Made by a program: the position numbers and the translations under genes. From the NCBI GenBank assembly GCA_017543415.1, contig JAFYGD010000031.1, positions 1 to 7,001 of the forward strand: a DNA stretch of 7,001 nucleotides, in the 5' to 3' direction. Under the pieces are notes generated by a model, which saw only the letters and a list, made by a program, of their open reading frames with translations, was not told the DNA's origin and made no database searches. Of this stretch, positions 1 to 6,456 are shown piece by piece (position 1 is the first letter of the stretch; each line of letters starts with the position of its first letter). This DNA comes from Eubacterium sp. GTDB lineage: Bacteria > Bacillota > Clostridia > Oscillospirales > Acutalibacteraceae.

Positions 1-70
1 GGGCATACGCATACTGCGGCAGCGACAGTAAAAACAAAAGCGCCAAAGAAAATGATAAAAGCTTTTTCAT
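1..70 (-). CDS. N-terminus of an exported protein (partial, cut by window edge)
   Basis: Only the first 23 codons are visible, reading leftwards from an ATG at 70. They encode a classic Sec signal peptide: MKK, then an uninterrupted hydrophobic stretch of Leu, Phe and Ala, ending in an Ala-Tyr-Ala sequence that fits a type I signal peptidase site near residue 23. No lipobox cysteine is seen before the window ends. An AAGGA ribosome binding site (83-87) lies 12 bases upstream, slightly farther than usual, and a good promoter lies upstream of that. The gene follows nifJ in the same direction but sits beyond its terminator, so it is probably a separate transcription unit. The mature protein is outside the window and its function cannot be inferred; the reading frame rests on the signal peptide, binding site and promoter together. 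Confidence 0.72.
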   Translation of the reverse strand, partial: MKKLLSFSLALLFLLSLPQYAYA

Positions 71-104
71 ATATTATTATAATCCTTACTATAAGTCTTA
101 AATC

Positions 105-133
105 ATTTTAACACAAAGCGTACTTTTATTCAA
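105..133 (-). promoter_or_regulatory. Sigma-A-type promoter for the exported-protein gene at 70
   Basis: On the minus strand, TTGAAT (128-133) and TAAAAT (105-110) are separated by exactly 17 bases (111-127). They match the -35 and -10 consensus at 4/6 and 5/6 positions. Transcription would start near 98, giving a leader of about 28 bases that contains the AAGGA ribosome binding site. The -35 box directly abuts the T-run of the nifJ terminator, so one unit ends where the next begins. Confidence 0.55.
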
Positions 134-134
134 C

Positions 135-163
135 AAAAAAAGCGTTCCCGAAGGAACGCTTTT
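135..163 (-). terminator. Rho-independent terminator of nifJ with UUCG tetraloop
   Basis: On the minus strand the stem AGCGTTCC (153-160) pairs with GGAACGCT (141-148) across a TTCG loop (149-152). The loop is closed by a C-G pair, giving the exceptionally stable C(UUCG)G tetraloop. A run of seven T follows (135-141), and flanking A/T bases can extend the stem to 11 pairs. The hairpin begins about 10 bases after the nifJ stop codon. On the plus strand the same hairpin is followed by only four T, so it could work weakly in the other direction. Confidence 0.92.
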
Positions 164-173
164 AATATTAAGA

Positions 174-3100
174 TTAGTCAGCCTTGGGAGCGTAGTAATC
201 AACAAGACGAACAAGCTTGTTGTACTTGTCAATTGAATTCTCGGCAGCAATGCTGAAGAGCTGTTCAGCCTTGCCCGGGAAGGAACGCTTAAGGGATGAA
301 TATCTTGTTTCACCGTTGATGAATTCAACATAGTCAGAGGTGGGTTCTTTGCTGTCAAGCGAGAACGGATTCTTACCTTCTGCGATAAGAGCAGGATTAT
401 ATCTGAAGAGGTTCCAGTAACCTGCGTCAACTGCCTTCTTCTGCTCGAACTGATTGAACGGCATCTTGATACCGTGGTTAATACAGGGAGCGTAGCAGAT
501 GATGATTGAAGGTCCGTTATAAGCAGCTGCTTCCTGGAATGCCTTTAAGCACTGATTGTAGTTAGCGCCCATAGCAACCTGAGCAACGTAAACGTAGCCG
601 TAGCTCATAGCGATAGCTGCAAGGTCCTTCTTCTTAACTACCTTACCGCTTGCTGCAAACTTGGCAACAGCGCCGGTAGGAGTAGCCTTTGAAGCCTGAC
701 CGCCTGTGTTTGAGTAAACCTCAGTATCAAATACAACGATATTAACGTCTTCGTTAGAAGCGATTACGTGGTCAAGTCCGCCGAAGCCGATATCATAAGC
801 CCAGCCGTCGCCGCCGAAGATGAACTGATACTTCTTAGCAGCATAGTCTGCATCCTTAAGGAAGTCCTCAGCAGCAGCCTTAGCCTCGCCGTCAAGAGAA
901 GCAGCCTTGATTGCAGCGATAAGTGCAAGAGCGTCAGCCTCGTTCTTGGAAGCGTCTTCATAAGTTCCGAGCCAAGCGTCAGCCTCTGCAATACCTGCCT
1001 TGGAAAGAACGAGAGCGTCCTGAGCAAGTCTTTCACGAATCTGCTTCTGAGCAAGGTACATACCGTAACCGAACTCAGCGTTATCCTCAAAGAGTGAGTT
1101 TGACCAGGCAGGGCCGTGGCCGTTCTTATCTACAGTATAAGGAGTTGAAGGTGCGGAGCCGCCCCAGATTGAAGAACAACCCGTTGCGTTTGCAATATAC
1201 ATCTTGTCGCCGTAAAGCTGTGTTGCAAGCTTAGCATAAGGTGTTTCACCGCAGCCTGCGCAAGCGCCTGAGAATTCAAGATAAGGCTTCTTATACTGAA
1301 CGCCGATTAAGGTGCTTGTTGCAACTGTGGGCTTAATCTCTGTATCAACAAGAGCGTCAAATACCGGCTGAGCGTCAAGCTGAGAAGCGATGGGCTTCAT
1401 GGTAAGTGACTTGGTGGGACATACGTTAGCGCAGGAAGCGCAGCCCGTACAGTCAAGTGTTGAAACGATAAGAGCATACTTAAGGCCTGTGTTCTTGGGA
1501 ACCTTAAGCTCGGCAGTCTTGGTGTTTGCAGGAGCTGCTGCAAGCTCTTCATCGGTAAGTGCTACAGGACGGATTACAGCGTGGGGACAAACCATAGCGC
1601 AGCGGTTACACTGAGCGCAGGCAGTCGGGTCCCATTCAGGTACGTTAACTGCAATACCTCTCTTTTCGAAGGCAGCAGAACCCTGCGGGAATACGCCGTC
1701 CGGGCTGTTAAGGAATGCAGATACGGGAAGGTCGTCACCGTGAAGTCTGCCAACCGGGTCAAGAATGTTCTTAACGAAATCCTTCATTTCCGGCCTATCT
1801 GTATCAACGTTGATTTCACGCGGTGCGTCAACAGCGTCTTTCCAGGAAGCAGGTACGTCAACCTTGATAACTTCCTTGGAGCCTCTGTCAATACCGTTGC
1901 AGTTGGAATCAACGATAGCCTGTCCCTTCTTGGAGAACTTGGCAATTACCTTTTCCTTCATATAGCCGATAGCTTCCTCAACGGGAAGAATTCCGCTGAT
2001 TGTAAAGAATGCGGACTGAAGAATTGTTGAAGCACGTCCGGGAAGACCAACCTCCTCGGCAATCTTGATACCGTTGATGATATAGAAGTTAATATCGTTT
2101 TCGGCAATATAGCGCTTCATTGATGCAGGGAGGTTTGCATCAAGCTCTTCAGGGCTCCAGATGCAGTTAAGAAGGAAGGTTCCGCCGGGAAGTAAATCCT
2201 GAACCATATCGTACTTATCTACATATGAAGGATTATGGCAGGCTACGAAATTAGCCTTATTGATAAGATAAGTTGAAGTAATCGGTGATGAACCGAAACG
2301 AAGGTGGGATACGGTAATACCGCCTGACTTCTTACTGTCATAGAAGAAGTAACCCTGAGCATACATATCGGTATGGTCGCCGATAATCTTAATGCTGTCC
2401 TTGTTAGCGCCTACGGTACCGTCAGAGCCAAGGCCCCAGAACTTACATGAGGTTGTACCTGCAGGAGTTGTATCCGGAGTTTCGGTAACAGGAAGTGAAA
2501 GACCTGTTACGTCATCTTCGATTGAAAGAACAAACTGCTTCTTCGGCTCTGCTGCAGTCATATTGTTGTAAACTGCGATAACGTGAGCAGGAAGAGTATC
2601 CTTTGAGCCAAGACCGTAACGACCGCCGTATACGGGAACCTGGTCAAACTTTGAGCCGCGAAGAGCAGCAACAACGTCAAGGTAAAGGGGTTCGCCGAGT
2701 GAACCGGGCTCCTTAGTTCTGTCAATAACAGAAATGCTCTTAACTGTTGAAGGAATAGCATCAACAAGGTGAGCAGCAGAGAACGGTCTGTAAAGGTGAA
2801 CGCAAACCATACCTACCTTTTCGCCGCGAGCGTTAAGGAAGTCTACGGTTTCCTTGATTGTATCGCAAACGGAACCCATAGCGATGATAACTCTTTCAGC
2901 GTCCTCAGCACCGTAGTAGTTGAAAAGCTGATAGTTGGTTCCGATTTTTTCGTTAACCTTGTCAAGATACATCTGGGTTGCAGCAACAGCGTCGTTGTAA
3001 TACTTATTACAAGCCTCTCTGTGCTGGAAGAAGATATCTGAATTTTCGGCAGAACCGCGAAGAACGGGACGCTCCGGATTGAGAGCTCTTGCACGGAAAT

Positions 3101-3704
3101 CAGCTACGTCCTGCATATCGATAAGGTCGCGGAGCTCTTCATAATCCCAGGTTTCAATTTTCTGAACTTCGTGAGAAGTACGGAAACCGTCAAAGAAATG
3201 AAGGAACGGAACGCGGCTCTTAAGAGTTGCAAGGTGAGCTACCGCACCGAGGTCCATAACCTCCTGTACGTTAGCAGAGCAGAGCATTGCATAACCGGTC
3301 TGGCGGCAAGCCATTACGTCTGAATGGTCGCCGAAAATGTTAAGCGCGTGAGTAGATACACAACGAGCCGAAACGTGAATAACGCTCGGAATAAGCTCAC
3401 CGGCAATCTTATACATATTGGGAATCATAAGTAAAAGACCCTGTGACGCTGTGTAGGTTGTTGTTAAAGCACCTGCTGAAAGTGAGCCGTGAACAGCACC
3501 TGCTGCACCTGCTTCGGATTCAAGCTCGGCAACCTTAACTGTCTGGTTGAAAAGATTCTTCACGCCTTTTGCAGCCATAGCGTCGGTTTCTTCAGCCATG
3601 GGTGATGAAGGAGTGATAGGATAGATAGCAGCAACCTCGGTAAACGCATAGCTTACGTGAGCGGCAGCGCTGTTACCATCCATGGTTTTCTTTTTTCTTG
3701 CCAT
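174..3704 (-). CDS. nifJ: Pyruvate:ferredoxin (flavodoxin) oxidoreductase, single-chain
   Basis: This cytoplasmic enzyme oxidatively decarboxylates pyruvate with CoA to acetyl-CoA and CO2 and passes two electrons to ferredoxin; it is central to clostridial fermentation. The 1176 residues show the full fused domain order. The N-terminal pyruvate/thiamine domain has YPITPSSP at 28-35, with Thr31, Glu64 and Arg114 at the positions I recall as active-site residues in Desulfovibrio africanus PFOR. A transketolase C-like domain spans about 265-410 and the gamma/CoA domain about 420-640. Two ferredoxin-type [4Fe-4S] motifs follow: Cys696/699/702/706 and Cys752/755/758/762. Proximal-cluster cysteines are 815, 818, 843 and 1074. 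Thiamine diphosphate binding is marked by GDGWAYDIG at 965 and YSNTGGQ at 997-1003. The length matches single-chain PFORs lacking the extra C-terminal extension of D. africanus. All expected cysteines are present, so it should be functional. A GGGAGG site 9 bases upstream fixes the start. Confidence 0.98.
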   Translation of the reverse strand: MARKKKTMDGNSAAAHVSYAFTEVAAIYPITPSSPMAEETDAMAAKGVKNLFNQTVKVAELESEAGAAGAVHGSLSAGALTTTYTASQGLLLMIPNMYKIAGELIPSVIHVSARCVSTHALNIFGDHSDVMACRQTGYAMLCSANVQEVMDLGAVAHLATLKSRVPFLHFFDGFRTSHEVQKIETWDYEELRDLIDMQDVADFRARALNPERPVLRGSAENSDIFFQHREACNKYYNDAVAATQMYLDKVNEKIGTNYQLFNYYGAEDAERVIIAMGSVCDTIKETVDFLNARGEKVGMVCVHLYRPFSAAHLVDAIPSTVKSISVIDRTKEPGSLGEPLYLDVVAALRGSKFDQVPVYGGRYGLGSKDTLPAHVIAVYNNMTAAEPKKQFVLSIEDDVTGLSLPVTETPDTTPAGTTSCKFWGLGSDGTVGANKDSIKIIGDHTDMYAQGYFFYDSKKSGGITVSHLRFGSSPITSTYLINKANFVACHNPSYVDKYDMVQDLLPGGTFLLNCIWSPEELDANLPASMKRYIAENDINFYIINGIKIAEEVGLPGRASTILQSAFFTISGILPVEEAIGYMKEKVIAKFSKKGQAIVDSNCNGIDRGSKEVIKVDVPASWKDAVDAPREINVDTDRPEMKDFVKNILDPVGRLHGDDLPVSAFLNSPDGVFPQGSAAFEKRGIAVNVPEWDPTACAQCNRCAMVCPHAVIRPVALTDEELAAAPANTKTAELKVPKNTGLKYALIVSTLDCTGCASCANVCPTKSLTMKPIASQLDAQPVFDALVDTEIKPTVATSTLIGVQYKKPYLEFSGACAGCGETPYAKLATQLYGDKMYIANATGCSSIWGGSAPSTPYTVDKNGHGPAWSNSLFEDNAEFGYGMYLAQKQIRERLAQDALVLSKAGIAEADAWLGTYEDASKNEADALALIAAIKAASLDGEAKAAAEDFLKDADYAAKKYQFIFGGDGWAYDIGFGGLDHVIASNEDVNIVVFDTEVYSNTGGQASKATPTGAVAKFAASGKVVKKKDLAAIAMSYGYVYVAQVAMGANYNQCLKAFQEAAAYNGPSIIICYAPCINHGIKMPFNQFEQKKAVDAGYWNLFRYNPALIAEGKNPFSLDSKEPTSDYVEFINGETRYSSLKRSFPGKAEQLFSIAAENSIDKYNKLVRLVDYYAPKAD

Positions 3705-3713
3705 CGGAAATAA

Positions 3714-3719
3714 CCTCCC
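3714..3719 (-). promoter_or_regulatory. Strong ribosome binding site of nifJ
   Basis: GGGAGG on the minus strand lies 9 bases before the ATG at 3704. It supports that start over the in-frame Met at residue 8 (MDGN), which lacks such a site at the right spacing. The N-terminus MARKKKTMDGN also fits the usual clostridial PFOR N-terminus. Confidence 0.85.
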
Positions 3720-3757
3720 ATAAAAAAATTACTGATTGATTTGAATAGTGCGAAAAA

Positions 3758-3767
3758 CGGAATTCCG
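3758..3767. repeat. 10-bp perfect palindrome in the nifJ leader
   Basis: CGGAATTCCG reads the same on both strands and lies about 10-20 bases downstream of the predicted nifJ transcription start. It could be a binding site for a dimeric regulator, but it has no loop and matches no operator I recognise, and a palindrome this short can arise by chance. Confidence 0.35.
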
Positions 3768-3783
3768 CAACTAACCAGCGTAT

Positions 3784-3812
3784 ATTATAACACCTCAATA
3801 TGCAATTTTCAA
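3784..3812 (-). promoter_or_regulatory. Near-consensus sigma-A promoter of nifJ
   Basis: On the minus strand, TTGAAA (3807-3812) and a perfect TATAAT (3784-3789) are separated by exactly 17 bases. Transcription would start near 3777, leaving a leader of about 70 bases. The DNA just upstream of the -35 box (about 3813-3850) is almost entirely A/T, resembling an UP element, and contains the palindrome TTAAATTTAA (3821-3830). This fits strong, independent expression of nifJ, as expected for a core fermentation enzyme. Confidence 0.85.
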
Positions 3813-3847
3813 TAAAATAATTAAATTTAACTAAATTGTAATATTAA

Positions 3848-3869
3848 AGGGAGAGCTTTCACTCTCCCT
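3848..3869 (-). terminator. Probable terminator after the FN3 lipoprotein gene
   Basis: On the minus strand AGGGAGAG (3862-3869) pairs with CTCTCCCT (3848-3855) around a six-base loop, beginning 7 bases after the lipoprotein stop codon. The following tract is TTTAATATTA rather than a clean T-run, so release efficiency may be moderate. It separates the lipoprotein transcript from nifJ. Confidence 0.75.
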
Positions 3870-3876
3870 GAACATA

Positions 3877-4779
3877 TCAGTCGTCATCGCCGATAAGGAT
3901 ATCCATTCCTATCTGGGAAATGTCAATAAAGCACTTATCCTTATCCGTTTTTATCTTTTTAACAGTATCAACATTAACAAGCTTTGCGGTAAGCGTAACG
4001 GTTCCCTTATACTTTTCCTTTGTTTTGAATTTGATAACCGAGCCGTCAAAAGTAACCTTTTTTGAAAGGATTTTTTCACGCTTTTTGCCGTCCTCTTCAA
4101 TGTAAAGAACAAGCTTATCCTCTTCGTTATTCCTTGCGGGAAGCTGAATACTGATTTCTATTTCACGCGTTATATCCTGTTCCTTGGTTTTTGCAGTGGT
4201 TTCAACCCACGCGCTTTCGCTGTTGCCGGCTTTATGCTTAATAATAGCGCGGAGCCTGAAAGCATATTTGGTAAACGAGGTAAGGCCGGAAATTTCAATC
4301 TGAGTTGCGTCAAGCTTATCGTCAATTACCTCCCAGTCGCCGTCGGGAAGATGCATATATTCAAGCTCATAGTAATCGCAGGTTACGCTCTTCCAGCTTA
4401 AAGTCAGGCTTGTTTCGGTAATTTTTGAGGCTTTAAAGTCAGTTGGCGTGTTGGGATTTTTAACCTTGGAAACGGGCTGGGTAGTTGTTTCCTTTTCAGT
4501 GGTTTTTTCTTCCTCTTTATTCTTCTTTTTTGTGCTTTCCTCGGCAATGCTGCTTTCCTTTTCCGAAACGTTTGCTTTCTTTTTGTTTCCTTCAGCCTTT
4601 TCGGTTACGGGATTGCCGTCTTTATCCGTTACCGCCTCGCCGTTTTTATCGGTTACAACAACGGTTGAAGGCTCGTCTGACGGATTCTCGTTATTATCGG
4701 GCTTTGCCTTGCAGGCTGCAAAGGATAAAGCAATTACCGCCGCAAGGAAAACCGCTGTAAGTGATTTAAAATATTTCAT
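3877..4779 (-). CDS. FN3-domain lipoprotein of unknown function
   Basis: The 300-residue product begins with a lipoprotein signal peptide: KYFK, a hydrophobic core, then SFAAC with the lipidated Cys at 23. It should be anchored on the outer face of the cytoplasmic membrane. Residues 24-108 form a low-complexity hydrophilic stalk rich in Lys, Glu, Thr and Ser, including a tandem octapeptide repeat at 43-58. Residues 110-198 look like a fibronectin type III domain: SLTLSW at 124-129, YELEY at 137-141 and GLTSFTKYAFRLRA at 165-178. Residues about 200-300 are beta-strand-like, unrecognised, and end in GDDD. FN3 domains in Gram-positive surface proteins often act as spacers or in adhesion; no catalytic motif is visible, so a binding or scaffold role is only inference. 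AAGGAAG (4787-4793) lies 7 bases before the ATG. The gene begins 60 bases after the epimerase gene without an obvious promoter, suggesting co-transcription. Confidence 0.9.
   Translation of the reverse strand: MKYFKSLTAVFLAAVIALSFAACKAKPDNNENPSDEPSTVVVTDKNGEAVTDKDGNPVTEKAEGNKKKANVSEKESSIAEESTKKKNKEEEKTTEKETTTQPVSKVKNPNTPTDFKASKITETSLTLSWKSVTCDYYELEYMHLPDGDWEVIDDKLDATQIEISGLTSFTKYAFRLRAIIKHKAGNSESAWVETTAKTKEQDITREIEISIQLPARNNEEDKLVLYIEEDGKKREKILSKKVTFDGSVIKFKTKEKYKGTVTLTAKLVNVDTVKKIKTDKDKCFIDISQIGMDILIGDDD
4606..4653 (-). repeat. Two tandem 24-bp units in the lipoprotein stalk
   Basis: Residues 43-50 (TDKNGEAV) and 51-58 (TDKDGNPV) are adjacent imperfect copies, encoded by two diverged 24-base units. 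Such short Asp/Gly/Asn-rich repeats are common in stalks of clostridial surface lipoproteins and can expand or contract by slippage. A partial third unit may begin at residue 59 (TEK). Confidence 0.7.
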
Positions 4780-4839
4780 AGTATTACTTCCTTTTAGTTA
4801 GTGTAACGGTAAGTATAAACCGCAATAATTAACAGAGTA

Positions 4840-5715
4840 TTAAATCAATGTAATAATAAATTTAATTGTTTTTGATTCGCCGGGGTTAAGAACGGTCATA
4901 CCGCGTTTATTTTCAAACACCGCGGTTTCATCGGAACAATGGGAAATACCGCTCCACGGCTCAAGCGCAACAAAACTTGCTTTATTACAGGCAGACCATA
5001 TAAGAAGGTTTTCCATATCGGAATACTCTATTTTTACTCCCCTGCCCTTCGGTCCGATTAGGGTTGCGCATTTTGACTCAATACTATCAAAAACCATTGC
5101 GTCATTTTCCTCAAAAAGCTCATGGCGCAAATTAATTGTATCGCTGCTTTCAAGCACGGGATAACGCTTATTTACGTCAACAAGCCCCGTTATATGGTCC
5201 GGACGGAGAACGCTTTTTGTAAACGGTTTATCAAATATTACCTTATAATCCTCAAAACGCTCGCCGCTGCAGAGCGGGCAGTTAAAAGCGGGGTGACCGC
5301 CGATAACAAACGGAAGCTTTTCGCTGCCGGTATTTGTAATTATATACTCGTTTGTAACCGAGGCTCCGTCTATTGAATATCTGATTTTAAGCTGATAGTC
5401 AAACGGAAAGGCTTCCCTTGTTTTTTCGTTTGAATTCTGAACAAACGTTACTGCAGTTTCGCTTTGTTCAAGCACTTCAAAGGGGTTGATTCTTGCAACG
5501 CCGTGGCGCTTCATTGTGCATTTTTTACCGAAGGCATACGCTTCGCCGTCGGGAAGAACGCCGACTATCGGGAAGCAAACGGGCGCCTGGCCCGACCAGT
5601 GCTCCTCATCTCCCTGCCACAGGTATTCAATACCGTCTTTTTTAAGGGAATTGAGCATTGCGCCGTCAAGCCCGAGCGCAACCTCGGCTGCCTCGCTTTT
5701 TATATAAAATTTCAT
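4840..5715 (-). CDS. Aldose 1-epimerase (mutarotase) family protein, LacX-type
   Basis: The 291-residue protein has the hallmarks of the galactose-mutarotase superfamily, closest in my reading to the LacX-like branch. After the Met at 5715 these are CFPIVGVLPDG (47-57), a substrate-binding HGVAR (His71), GGHPAF with the likely catalytic acid His141, and LEPWSGIS with the likely catalytic base Glu252. Family enzymes interconvert alpha and beta anomers of aldoses or sugar phosphates in the cytoplasm; the substrate here cannot be told from sequence. No signal peptide is seen. The frame stays open upstream to an ATG at 5757, but I chose 5715 because GAGGTG lies just before it and the predicted promoter lies between the two ATGs. 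It is transcribed divergently from the acidic-protein gene and probably together with the downstream lipoprotein gene. No sugar transporter or kinase adjoins it. Confidence 0.92.
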   Translation of the reverse strand: MKFYIKSEAAEVALGLDGAMLNSLKKDGIEYLWQGDEEHWSGQAPVCFPIVGVLPDGEAYAFGKKCTMKRHGVARINPFEVLEQSETAVTFVQNSNEKTREAFPFDYQLKIRYSIDGASVTNEYIITNTGSEKLPFVIGGHPAFNCPLCSGERFEDYKVIFDKPFTKSVLRPDHITGLVDVNKRYPVLESSDTINLRHELFEENDAMVFDSIESKCATLIGPKGRGVKIEYSDMENLLIWSACNKASFVALEPWSGISHCSDETAVFENKRGMTVLNPGESKTIKFIITLI

Positions 5716-5720
5716 ATTTT

Positions 5721-5726
5721 CACCTC
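5721..5726 (-). promoter_or_regulatory. Ribosome binding site that decides the epimerase start
   Basis: GAGGTG on the minus strand lies 5 bases before the ATG at 5715. The upstream in-frame ATG at 5757 would add 14 residues, but it overlaps the predicted -35 box and its peptide is unlike the family N-terminus, so 5715 is the real start. Confidence 0.85.
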
Positions 5727-5733
5727 GGAAAAC

Positions 5734-5762
5734 ATTATAAACCAAAAATATGTTCAATGCAA
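5734..5762 (-). promoter_or_regulatory. Promoter of the epimerase-lipoprotein unit
   Basis: On the minus strand, TTGCAT (5757-5762) and a perfect TATAAT (5734-5739) are 17 bases apart. The predicted transcription start, near 5727, lies at or immediately before the GAGGTG ribosome binding site, giving an unusually short leader of about 12 bases. Its -35 box lies two bases from that of the divergent promoter. Confidence 0.75.
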
Positions 5763-5764
5763 TA

Positions 5765-5793
5765 TTGAAAAGTCTTACAATATGGTATACAAT
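5765..5793 (+). promoter_or_regulatory. Promoter of the acidic-protein gene
   Basis: TTGAAA (5765-5770) and TACAAT (5788-5793) are separated by exactly 17 bases, matching the sigma-A consensus at 5/6 and 5/6 positions. Transcription would begin near 5800, about 22 bases before the start codon and just upstream of the AAGGAG ribosome binding site. Confidence 0.78.
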
Positions 5794-5821
5794 AATAAAA
5801 ACAGGTTAAGGAGAAAGCTTT

Positions 5822-6397
5822 ATGAATATATCCGATTACATTCACGAAACAATATTTGAAGAAAAAGAAAAATACATTTATTTATACGAGCTTTTCTGGG
5901 CTAATTTTGAGGAAGAGGGCTTTGTTATTACCGACGAAGCCGGAGGCGAAATTGACAGCGTTTTCAAGGCGTTTGCAATTCAGAACATAATAGGCGAATT
6001 TGTTTACCGCCTTTACGACGAGGTAAACGAAACGGATTATGAGGACGTTATTGACAGCCTTGAGGCGGCGGGCTTCGGTATGGACAAAATACTTGCCTAC
6101 TGTGAAAACAACCCCGAAATAGAATGTGACGAAGAAGACAGCGGCGCAACGGTTAAAAACGCGCTTGACTACATTACGGAAATTACCGCAGACAAGCTGC
6201 TTGAGCTGTTTTCGGCTGACGATTTGTTTGATTACCTGTTTTCCGCAACGTACGATTTTGAGCAGGATTTCACCTTTGCGTTTGAGGATGTTGACGAATT
6301 CACAGCCTTTGTTGACAGCAACTCAGACCGCCTTGACGAATACAAGGAGGAATATCCTGCCGTTATGCAGTGGATTGAGCAGGGTATGATTGTATAA
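5822..6397 (+). CDS. Highly acidic protein of unknown function
   Basis: I do not recognise this 191-residue protein. AAGGAG (5808-5813) lies 8 bases before the ATG, a good promoter precedes it and a strong terminator follows, so it is a real single-gene unit. By hand count it has about 51 Asp/Glu against 9 Lys/Arg, a very strong negative charge, and it is rich in Phe and Tyr, especially in the last 70 residues (SADDLFDYLF at 131-140, then repeated acidic-aromatic pairs to 164). There is no signal peptide or membrane segment, so it is probably cytosolic and largely helical. Two cysteines (94 and 102) bracket an acidic loop. Possible roles are a nucleic-acid mimic, a binding partner of a basic protein or a cation-binding protein; nothing in the sequence decides among these. 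Its G+C content (about 47% in a sampled stretch) resembles the metabolic genes here. Confidence 0.85.
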   Translation: MNISDYIHETIFEEKEKYIYLYELFWANFEEEGFVITDEAGGEIDSVFKAFAIQNIIGEFVYRLYDEVNETDYEDVIDSLEAAGFGMDKILAYCENNPEIECDEEDSGATVKNALDYITEITADKLLELFSADDLFDYLFSATYDFEQDFTFAFEDVDEFTAFVDSNSDRLDEYKEEYPAVMQWIEQGMIV

Positions 6398-6403
6398 AAA
6401 AGC

Positions 6404-6415
6404 ACTGCATGCAGT
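6404..6415. repeat. 12-bp perfect palindrome after the acidic-protein gene
   Basis: ACTGCATGCAGT is a perfect inverted repeat with no loop, 6 bases after the stop codon. As RNA it could form only a small hairpin after opening central pairs, and no T-run follows. It may be a protein-binding site or part of the 3' untranslated region ahead of the true terminator. Confidence 0.5.
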
Positions 6416-6430
6416 AAACACTATTAAAAG

Positions 6431-6456
6431 AACACGGGTTTTTACCCGTGTTTTTT
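6431..6456 (+). terminator. Strong rho-independent terminator
   Basis: AACACGGGT (6431-6439) pairs perfectly with ACCCGTGTT (6444-6452) around a four-T loop, and six T follow from 6451. It lies about 34 bases after the stop codon of the acidic-protein gene and should end that transcript before the next gene. Confidence 0.92.

Noticed and set aside
98..3094. Several open frames of 60-150 codons overlapping nifJ in other frames, the longest at 1581-2030 on the plus strand.
   Set aside because: They lie inside nifJ, have no ribosome binding site or promoter that I can see, and are explained by the codon bias of a long highly expressed gene on the opposite strand.
3821..3830. TTAAATTTAA upstream of the nifJ promoter as a Rex operator.
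   Set aside because: It lacks the TTGT/ACAA flanks and central spacing of the Rex site; in such AT-rich DNA it is likely chance.
4448..4801. A plus-strand frame of 117 codons opposite the lipoprotein gene.
   Set aside because: It is Phe/Ser/Leu-rich because it mirrors the Lys/Glu-rich stalk; it has no independent signals and the minus-strand gene is clear.
5716..5757. A longer start for the epimerase gene at 5757, adding 14 residues.
   Set aside because: The ATG at 5757 overlaps the predicted -35 box and lacks a ribosome binding site, while 5715 has GAGGTG at 5 bases and a family-like N-terminus.
6404..6415. ACTGCATGCAGT as the terminator of the acidic-protein gene.
   Set aside because: It has no loop and no T-run; the hairpin at 6431-6452 is the convincing terminator.
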